Positions 1-4,697 of a DNA stretch of 5,166 bases are shown in pieces. Every line of letters starts with the position of its first letter. Within the stretch, counting starts at the first letter, position 1. A model generated the notes under the pieces. It saw nothing but the letters and a program-made list of their open reading frames with translations, ran no database searches and was not told the origin of the DNA. The translations under genes and the position numbers were made by a program. Origin of the DNA: Myxococcales bacterium (GTDB taxonomy: Bacteria; Myxococcota_A; Polyangia; Polyangiales; Polyangiaceae); contig JANYHY010000421.1 of the NCBI GenBank assembly GCA_025362165.1, positions 1 to 5,166 of the forward strand, in the 5' to 3' direction.

Positions 1-1322
1 CCGCCCCTGCCCAAAACGACGCGCGCCTCGAGCTGAACGAGCGACTCTCCCAACAGAGCAAGCACGACGAGCTCCAGCGGGTCAGCGACGAGAAGAAGGT
101 CAACGACATTGATTGGGAGCAGTTCCTCGAGAACCGAACGCTGCAACAGCCGCTCCCCACCTCACGCGGCGGCTTCGACGAGCTCCCGCCGATCGAGGCC
201 AACCTGACCAAGATCGAGGGGCTCGTGGATCACTTGAAGTGGCAGCTCCAAATGAGCGACTTCAACGACTCCGAGCGGCGCTTCGCAGAGCTCGTGCTCG
301 GCAACCTCGACGACAACGGCTTTCTGGACCTCAAGGGCATGGAGCGCGAGGACGGAACGCGTACGCCAGACGTCTCGCTCGACGAGCTCGCGCAAGAGTC
401 TGGGCTCGACCTCGAGGACGCACCCGAGGTGCTGCGCATCATGCAAGAGTGGGATCCGGTGGGTGCGTGCTCGCGCGATCTACAGGAGTGCCTGCGCGTG
501 CAAGCGGAGGTGTTCAACCACGACGACCTCGAGCTCACGATCATCGACAAGCACCTCGCCAACCTCGAAAAGCACAACTACGCGGCGATCGCGCGGGACC
601 TCAAAATCCCGGTCGAAGAGGTGTACGAAGCCGTCAAGGAGATCCAGAAGCTCGAGAGCCGGCCCGCGCGGAACTTCAGCGTCACGGACGAGAAGACGAT
701 CGCGATCACGCCGGACGTGTACATCGTCAAAGACGGCGACAAATTCGTGATCAGCGACAATGACCGCGGCGTGCAACGCCTCTACATCAACGAGGCGCTC
801 ACCAAGCAGCTCCTCAAGGATCCGGGCGCCAAGGACTTCGTCGGTGAGAAGCTCCGCAACGCGCAGTGGCTCATTCGCGCGATCGAGCAGCGCCGAAAGA
901 CGATCATCCGGGTGACCGAGTGCATCGTGGAGAAGCAGCGCGAGTTCTTCGAGAAGGGCGTCTCGTTCCTGAAGCCGATGATCCTCCGCGACATCGCGGA
1001 CTCTGTCGGCATGCACGAGTCGACCATCTCACGAGTGACCACGAACAAATACGTGCACACGCCGCAGGGTCTGTTCGAGCTGAAATACTTCTTCAACTCA
1101 TCCATTCGCCGTACGACCGAGGACGACATCGCGTCGGAGAGCGTCAAGCAGGCCATCAAGAAGATCATCGAGGGCGAGGACAAGGGCAACCCGTTGAGCG
1201 ATCAAGCGATCGTGGAAATCCTCGCCAAGGACGACGGCATCCAAATCGCGCGGCGGACAGTCGCCAAATACCGCGAGATGCTCGGCATCTTGGCGTCGAG
1301 CAAACGCAAGAAGCTCTTCTAG
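1..1322 (+). CDS. rpoN: RNA polymerase sigma-54 factor, 5'-truncated by window edge
   Basis: Alternative sigma factor that directs RNA polymerase to -24/-12 promoters and needs AAA+ activators to open DNA. The frame is open from base 3 (codon start 3), giving 439 visible residues and a TAG stop. Family members are usually near 480-500 residues, so roughly the Gln-rich activator-contacting region I is missing to the left. Visible parts in order: an acidic, variable linker (visible residues about 10-60); the core-binding domain, starting near ANLTKIEGLVDHLKWQL; a helix-turn-helix around bases 984-1058 with LRDIADSVGMHESTISRVT; and the diagnostic RpoN box ARRTVAKYRE at 1248-1277, which reads the -24 element. 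The protein ends in a basic SSKRKKLF tail. All hallmark DNA-binding motifs are intact. Its position upstream of hpf and ptsN matches the conserved rpoN cluster of proteobacteria. Identification is essentially certain; only the true start is unseen. Confidence 0.97.
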   Translation, partial: APAQNDARLELNERLSQQSKHDELQRVSDEKKVNDIDWEQFLENRTLQQPLPTSRGGFDELPPIEANLTKIEGLVDHLKWQLQMSDFNDSERRFAELVLGNLDDNGFLDLKGMEREDGTRTPDVSLDELAQESGLDLEDAPEVLRIMQEWDPVGACSRDLQECLRVQAEVFNHDDLELTIIDKHLANLEKHNYAAIARDLKIPVEEVYEAVKEIQKLESRPARNFSVTDEKTIAITPDVYIVKDGDKFVISDNDRGVQRLYINEALTKQLLKDPGAKDFVGEKLRNAQWLIRAIEQRRKTIIRVTECIVEKQREFFEKGVSFLKPMILRDIADSVGMHESTISRVTTNKYVHTPQGLFELKYFFNSSIRRTTEDDIASESVKQAIKKIIEGEDKGNPLSDQAIVEILAKDDGIQIARRTVAKYREMLGILASSKRKKLF

Positions 1323-1390
1323 AGAACCTACCTGTCAAACGCTGCAAGGAGCGTGACAACGGCTCGTGCCGTGGGCGACAGGCTTGTGAC

Positions 1391-1420
1391 GATTTCGTGC
1401 GATTTCGTGCGATTTCGGGC
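1391..1420. repeat. Three tandem 10-bp direct repeats in the rpoN-hpf gap
   Basis: Two exact copies of GATTTCGTGC (1391-1400, 1401-1410) are followed by a third with one changed base, GATTTCGGGC (1411-1420). The unit length equals about one helical turn, so the copies face the same side of the DNA. They lie 73-102 bases before the hpf start and no coding frame is expected here. They could be an operator for an unknown regulator or simple slippage; the sequence alone does not decide. Confidence 0.8.
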
Positions 1421-1436
1421 AGGTTCGGACCTGTTC
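1417..1436 (+). other. Small hairpin in the hpf leader
   Basis: CAGGT (1420-1424), loop TCGG, ACCTG (1429-1433) form a perfect 5-bp stem. In RNA it can extend by two G-U pairs and one G-C pair to bases 1417-1436. The left arm grows out of the third 10-bp repeat. No T-run follows (TTCATCGTTATCC), so it is a poor candidate for an intrinsic terminator. It may be a leader RNA structure or a leftover of attenuation between rpoN and hpf. Confidence 0.5.
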
Positions 1437-1480
1437 ATCGTTATCCTCGAGAGAGCCGCAGCACGGCGACCGTCGCTGCG

Positions 1481-1486
1481 AGGAGG
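1481..1486 (+). promoter_or_regulatory. Strong Shine-Dalgarno site for hpf
   Basis: AGGAGG, a full match to the anti-Shine-Dalgarno core, lies 6 bases before ATG 1493. It is the strongest ribosome-binding site in the window. It fixes the hpf start and suggests hpf can be translated efficiently and independently of rpoN. Confidence 0.9.
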
Positions 1487-1492
1487 TTCTAG

Positions 1493-1825
1493 ATGAACAT
1501 CGCGATCACCTTCCGTCAGATGGATGCGACCGAGGCAGTGAAGGGCTACGCCGCAGAGAAGGTTGGAAAGCTCCAGAAGTTCCTTCGGCAACCGATGAAG
1601 GGTCAAGTGACGCTGAGCACGCAGCACAAAAAGCACAGCGCAGAGGTCGACATCCACTCGGGAGGCGCGCACTACCACGCGCACGAGACCAGCGAGGACA
1701 TGTACGCGACGATCGACAAAGTGATCGACAAGCTCGAGCGACAGATCACCGCGAGCAAGCAGAGCAAGAAGGGCGCTGAGCGGGCGTCGCAGAGACTGCT
1801 TCCGAACGGGTCGAACGAAGACTGA
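1493..1825 (+). CDS. hpf: Ribosome hibernation promoting factor, short form (HPF/RaiA/YfiA family)
   Basis: Binds the 30S decoding channel where tRNA and mRNA sit, silencing idle ribosomes during stress or stationary phase. The 110-residue product opens with MNIAITFRQMDATEAVKGYA and continues AAEKVGKLQKFL, the beta-strand plus helix pattern of the family. A middle beta-strand section follows (residues about 35-60). A second helix, ATIDKVIDKLERQI, precedes a basic tail (KQSKKGAERASQR). The length fits short HPF: the extra C-terminal dimerisation domain of long HPF (about 180-200 residues in total) is absent. The ATG start is supported by the AGGAGG site 6 bases upstream. Placement between rpoN and ptsN is the classic arrangement, in which the protein was once called a sigma-54 modulation protein; that older name does not reflect its direct role. 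The choice between HPF and the closely related YfiA/RaiA cannot be settled from this sequence. Confidence 0.93.
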   Translation: MNIAITFRQMDATEAVKGYAAEKVGKLQKFLRQPMKGQVTLSTQHKKHSAEVDIHSGGAHYHAHETSEDMYATIDKVIDKLERQITASKQSKKGAERASQRLLPNGSNED

Positions 1826-1829
1826 TTCA

Positions 1830-1849
1830 CCGCTGTGAAAACCCAGCGG
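1830..1849 (+). other. Hairpin between hpf and ptsN
   Basis: CCGCTG (1830-1835) and CAGCGG (1844-1849) form a perfect 6-bp stem around the 8-base loop TGAAAACC. It starts 5 bases after the hpf stop and ends 19 bases before the ptsN GTG. The following bases (CCTGCGTCATATT) lack a T-tract, so full termination is unlikely. Partial attenuation, protection of the hpf mRNA 3' end, or an effect on ptsN initiation are possible; all are inference. Confidence 0.5.
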
Positions 1850-1868
1850 CCTGCGTCATATTCGCGGG

Positions 1869-2336
1869 GTGCGACTCAATGATCTGCTCTCGCCCCAGCG
1901 CGTCGCGATCCAGAACGGCGGATCGCTCGACAAACACCGACTGATTCAGGCGCTTGCGACGATGCTCGCGGACGGCGCGGGTGTCGCGCCTACGCTCGTC
2001 GCCCAAGCGCTGGAGGCTCGTGAGGCTCGACAGTCGACCGGCATCGGCGAGGGCGTCGCGATCCCGCACGGCTTCATGGCAGAGGTGCAGCACCAAGTGG
2101 GGGCGTTGATCACCGTGCCTAAAGGCGTCGCATTCGACGCGATCGATGGTGAGGACGTGCACATCGTCATCGCCGTGATCGGGCCGAAGCACGCGTCCGG
2201 AGAGCACCTGAAGACGCTCGCGCGCATCAGCAGGGTGCTGCGCTCGAGCGCATTTCGAGAGCGACTGCTCGCCGCCCCCACGGCGGTCGCTGCGTTCGAT
2301 GCTCTCGTCGCCGAAGACGAGGCTTGTCACCGATGA
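1869..2336 (+). CDS. ptsN: PTS EIIA-Ntr regulatory phosphocarrier protein
   Basis: Terminal phosphoacceptor of the nitrogen-type phosphotransferase system. It regulates other proteins by its phosphorylation state rather than carrying sugar into the cell; in enterobacteria, potassium transport and sensor kinases are known targets. The 155-residue product covers a single EIIA type-2 domain. The phosphorylated His is His67 in GEGVAIPHGF, preceded by the typical EAREARQSTGIG segment. The start is GTG 1869, because MRLNDLLSPQRV matches the usual beginning of the family and a stop (TGA 1836-1838) lies just upstream in frame. No ATG is available before the conserved region. The Shine-Dalgarno match is poor: only a G-run directly touching the start. 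The stop codon overlaps the hprK ATG by 4 bases. No EI or HPr domain is fused. Confidence 0.95.
   Translation: MRLNDLLSPQRVAIQNGGSLDKHRLIQALATMLADGAGVAPTLVAQALEAREARQSTGIGEGVAIPHGFMAEVQHQVGALITVPKGVAFDAIDGEDVHIVIAVIGPKHASGEHLKTLARISRVLRSSAFRERLLAAPTAVAAFDALVAEDEACHR
2319..2322 (+). promoter_or_regulatory. Ribosome-binding site deciding the hprK start
   Basis: GAGG lies 10 bases before ATG 2333 but only 1 base before the in-frame TTG at 2324. Spacing therefore favours ATG, as does the ATGA overlap with the ptsN stop. Confidence 0.6.
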
Positions 2337-3457
2337 CGGACGGCGGCCCCACGAGCGGCGAGATCACCACTGGCGATTTTGCATCAGACGCACGGTTGGC
2401 GATCGATCTCACGAGGCTCGCGGGGGAGCACGGCCTGTCGCGGCCCATCCGCCACCCACGCATCCAGAAGAGCGGGCTCGCGCTCGCGGGGCATGCGCAT
2501 GGGGTCGTCCCAACGCGCGTTCAAGTCCTCGGCGAGACCGAGATGAGCTTCCTCGACGCGATGGATACCGAGAACCGCGCATTAGCCTCGCGCGCCTTTT
2601 TCTCGCTGGGTTTGTCGTGCGTCGTCATCACCAACGGGCATGCGCCGGCGCGCACGATGATCACCGCGGCGGAGGCGACGGGCACGCCGCTCTTCGTTTC
2701 GAACGCGCGCTCGAGCCGCACGATCAACGCAGTCCACGCCTTGCTGGACGACCGCCTCGCGCCGCGCACGCGCTTGCATGGCGTGCTCGTGGACGTCTTC
2801 GGAATCGGGTTGTTGCTCATGGGAAAGAGCGGCATCGGCAAGAGCGAGTGCGCGCTCGAGCTCGTGCTGCGCGGGCATCGCCTCGTCGCCGACGACGTGG
2901 TCGAGTGTGACTGGCACCCGCCCGGAATGGTGTTCGGCTCGCCAGCCGAGCTCTTGAAGAACCACATCGAGGTGCGCGGTCTTGGCGTGTTGGATCTGCG
3001 CGATCTGTTCGGCGTGACGAGCACCGTGGATCGCAAGCGCATCGACGTCATCGTCCGCCTCGTCGACTGGGAGGACCTTGAAGAGTTCGATCGCCTCGGC
3101 TTGGACAACAAGGTCGTGCAAGTGCTCGGCACGTCGATCCGCGAGCTCGTCGTCCCGGTGCGCCCAGGCCGCAACATGGGCTCAATCGTGGAGATGGCGG
3201 CGCGCAACGAGCTAGCGCGGCGCATGGGCAAAGACGGCGCTCGTGATTTCGTCAGTAGGCTCGAGCAGCAGCTGGTGACGCACACGGCGAACGACGCGCT
3301 GCCCCCGCCGACGCACGTGAGCCCGTACGCGCCGGAGTCGGTGGTGCCTTCCGCGGTCGAGGGCAGCACGGACACACCTGCGTGGCGTAGCGACCACCTC
3401 AACGAGAGCTCCGCGTGGATCCCGGCCGTGCGCGACCCCAACAAGGAGAAGCGATGA
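2333..3457 (+). CDS. hprK: HPr kinase/phosphorylase
   Basis: Bifunctional enzyme that phosphorylates HPr on a regulatory serine and, by phosphorolysis, removes the phosphate. Residues about 15-135 are the N-terminal HprK domain (ending near the RSSRTINAVHALLDDRL segment) and about 136-310 are the kinase domain. The P-loop GKSGIGKS spans residues 164-171. His149 in LHGVLVD and Asp187-Asp188 in RLVADDVV sit at the spacing from the P-loop lysine that I recall for the Lactobacillus casei enzyme (His140, Lys161, Asp178/179). The family signature IEVRGLGVLDLRDLFG is at residues 212-227 and the VPVRPGRN motif at about 274-281, so the enzyme should be active. The second P-loop residue is Lys where Firmicute enzymes have Asp or Glu. 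Total length is 374 residues, longer than the roughly 310 usual, because of a Pro/Ser-rich tail (about 323-374). ATG 2333 overlaps the ptsN stop; TTG 2324 is a weaker alternative. Confidence 0.96.
   Translation: MTDGGPTSGEITTGDFASDARLAIDLTRLAGEHGLSRPIRHPRIQKSGLALAGHAHGVVPTRVQVLGETEMSFLDAMDTENRALASRAFFSLGLSCVVITNGHAPARTMITAAEATGTPLFVSNARSSRTINAVHALLDDRLAPRTRLHGVLVDVFGIGLLLMGKSGIGKSECALELVLRGHRLVADDVVECDWHPPGMVFGSPAELLKNHIEVRGLGVLDLRDLFGVTSTVDRKRIDVIVRLVDWEDLEEFDRLGLDNKVVQVLGTSIRELVVPVRPGRNMGSIVEMAARNELARRMGKDGARDFVSRLEQQLVTHTANDALPPPTHVSPYAPESVVPSAVEGSTDTPAWRSDHLNESSAWIPAVRDPNKEKR
3443..3448 (+). promoter_or_regulatory. Shine-Dalgarno site for rapZ, inside the hprK end
   Basis: AAGGAG lies 5 bases before ATG 3454, within the last hprK codons. 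It selects this ATG over the in-frame ATG at 3415, which would add 13 residues ahead of the normal family start and lacks a comparable site. Confidence 0.8.
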
Positions 3458-4419
3458 GCGACACTCAAGTGAGCGTCGTGATCGTGACCGGCTTGTCGGG
3501 TGCCGGGAAATCCACCGCGCTGCACGCGCTCGAGGATCTCGGGTTCTTCTGCATCGACAACCTCCCGACGCTGCTCGCGCCAGAGGCCGTCGCGGTGTGC
3601 GTGCGCGGCGGCATCACACGCATCGCGCTCGGCATGGATGTGCGCGTGCGCGCGTTCTTGGGCGCGTTCGGAGAGGTCCTGCGGGACATCCAGAATGGTG
3701 ACACGGGCGAGCGAGCTCTCTCGATCGTGTTCCTCGATGCCTCGGACGAGTCTCTGCTGCGGCGCTTCGGCGAGACCCGACGACCTCACCCTCTCAGCGG
3801 AGACCACGACGAGCTACGCGCCGGGACGCTCGCGGTGCTCGACGGGGTCCAGCTCGAGCGCGAGCGGCTCACCTCGCTCCGCGCGCGCGCCGACTTCGTG
3901 ATCGACACCACGCGGCTCAGCGTGCACGAGCTCCGCAAGACGATCCTCGGACGCTTTGGTCCAGCCGCAGGCGGCGCGCCGCGCATGCACACGCGCGTCG
4001 TGTCTTTCGGCTTCAAGTACGGTGCGCCCGTGGATGCGGATCTCGTCTTCGACGTGCGCTTCTTGGACAACCCGTATTTCGTCGCGGAGCTGAAGGGGTT
4101 GCCTGGCACGGACCCGCTCGTGTCGTCGTTCGTGCTTGGGTTGCCAGAGGCGAAAGAATTTCTGGACAAGACCGTCGATCTTCTCTCGTATGTCTTGCCG
4201 AAGTACGAGCGGGAGGGGAAGAGCTACTTGACGATCGCCGTGGGCTGCACGGGCGGGCGACATCGATCCGTCGCCATTTCTGAGGCGCTCGCGCGAGCGC
4301 TAGGCAATGATCCGCCGATCGAGGTCGTGCATCGCGACGTGGCGCGCGGTGAGGCGCAGCGAGACTCCGATCCGGGCGCGCCACCGCCGACGCTCTCGCC
4401 ACTGCTGGGAAAACGATGA
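3454..4419 (+). CDS. rapZ: RapZ/YvcJ-family nucleotide-binding and RNA-binding adaptor
   Basis: In E. coli RapZ senses glucosamine-6-phosphate and delivers the small RNA GlmZ to RNase E, setting GlmS levels. In Gram-positives the homologue YvcJ hydrolyses nucleotides and has other roles. The 321-residue product has a Walker A motif GLSGAGKS at residues 13-20 and the family stretch FLDASD followed by LLRRFGETRRPHPLS (93-115). The C-terminal domain starts near SFGFKYGAP (184-192) and contains FDVRFLDNP and GCTGGRHRSV (264-273), the segment tied to RNA and metabolite binding in E. coli. All family hallmarks are present. About 27 residues follow the usual VHRDV end, rich in Pro and charged residues, which looks like an extra tail. 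The gene overlaps hprK and ptsH by 4 bases (ATGA) on both sides. GlmY/GlmZ RNAs are not expected outside enterobacteria, so its RNA partner, if any, is unknown. Confidence 0.96.
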   Translation: MSDTQVSVVIVTGLSGAGKSTALHALEDLGFFCIDNLPTLLAPEAVAVCVRGGITRIALGMDVRVRAFLGAFGEVLRDIQNGDTGERALSIVFLDASDESLLRRFGETRRPHPLSGDHDELRAGTLAVLDGVQLERERLTSLRARADFVIDTTRLSVHELRKTILGRFGPAAGGAPRMHTRVVSFGFKYGAPVDADLVFDVRFLDNPYFVAELKGLPGTDPLVSSFVLGLPEAKEFLDKTVDLLSYVLPKYEREGKSYLTIAVGCTGGRHRSVAISEALARALGNDPPIEVVHRDVARGEAQRDSDPGAPPPTLSPLLGKR

Positions 4420-4697
4420 GCACGCCGGACGCCACAGGACGCTTCTTGATCGAGAACGCGCTTGGCCTCCACGCACGCGCGGCGACCAAGCTGGTCCAGC
4501 TCGCGTCGCGCTTTCCTTGCGAGGTCGAGATCGCGCGCGCCGATCAGGTCGCCAACGCAAAGAGCGTCATGGGCGTGCTTTTGCTCTGCGGCAGCAAGGG
4601 CACCACCGTCGAAGTGCGCGCGACGGGAGAGCGCGCCGCAGAGTGCGTGAAAGCCATCGGCGAGCTCATCGCTGACAAGTTCGGCGAGGGGCGGTAG
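4416..4697 (+). CDS. ptsH: HPr phosphocarrier protein
   Basis: Small cytoplasmic carrier moving phosphate from EI to EIIA proteins. The 93-residue product is a single HPr domain of near-standard length. The EI-phosphorylated histidine is His19 in NALGLHARAA. The serine targeted by HprK is Ser50 in AKSVMGVL, offset by 31 residues from the histidine, exactly as in Bacillus HPr (His15, Ser46). Having both sites together with hprK in the same operon supports dual control. A short N-terminal extension of about 4 residues and a short tail flank the fold. The ATG overlaps the rapZ stop by 4 bases and has only a weak purine-rich stretch (GGGAA, 4407-4411) before it, so translation probably depends on ribosomes finishing rapZ. 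Whether it should be called classical HPr or NPr cannot be decided; the intact serine motif leans towards an HprK-regulated HPr. Confidence 0.95.
   Translation: MSTPDATGRFLIENALGLHARAATKLVQLASRFPCEVEIARADQVANAKSVMGVLLLCGSKGTTVEVRATGERAAECVKAIGELIADKFGEGR
4686..4691 (+). promoter_or_regulatory. Ribosome-binding site for ptsI, inside the ptsH end
   Basis: GAGGGG lies 6 bases before ATG 4698, within the last ptsH codons. It supports the start that abuts the ptsH TAG and so supports a real proline-rich leader on EI. Confidence 0.55.

Noticed and set aside
480..1016. Minus-strand open frame (178 codons) opposite rpoN
   Set aside because: Asp/Leu/Val/Arg-rich antisense reading of a well-conserved sigma-54 gene, with no start site or motif support.
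1331..1382. Inverted repeat CCTGTC / GACAGG after the rpoN stop
   Set aside because: Only 6 bp with a 40-base spacer and no following T-run; likely chance and not a terminator.
1373..1388. Possible sigma-54 promoter before hpf (GGGC ... TTGTG)
   Set aside because: GG at 1374-1375 with N10 then GT: the spacing fits but the near-invariant GC of the -12 element is missing and the middle bases do not match. Not enough to call, though tempting given rpoN next door.
1827..2330. Minus-strand open frame (167 codons) opposite ptsN
   Set aside because: It covers almost exactly the ptsN gene, shows no family motif, and its composition fits a mirror image of GC-biased codons.
2324..2332. TTG 2324 as hprK start
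   Set aside because: The ribosome site would sit 1 base away; ATG 2333 has better spacing and the typical ATGA overlap.
3415..3453. Longer rapZ start at ATG 3415
   Set aside because: It would overlap hprK by 43 bases and add 13 residues not seen in the family, while ATG 3454 has an AAGGAG site at good spacing and the same ATGA overlap as its neighbours.
2521..3807. A 428-codon open frame on the minus strand across hprK and rapZ
   Set aside because: It lies opposite two unmistakable conserved genes and reads as Ser/Arg-rich low-complexity protein with no recognisable motif. Long antisense frames are expected in GC-rich coding DNA.
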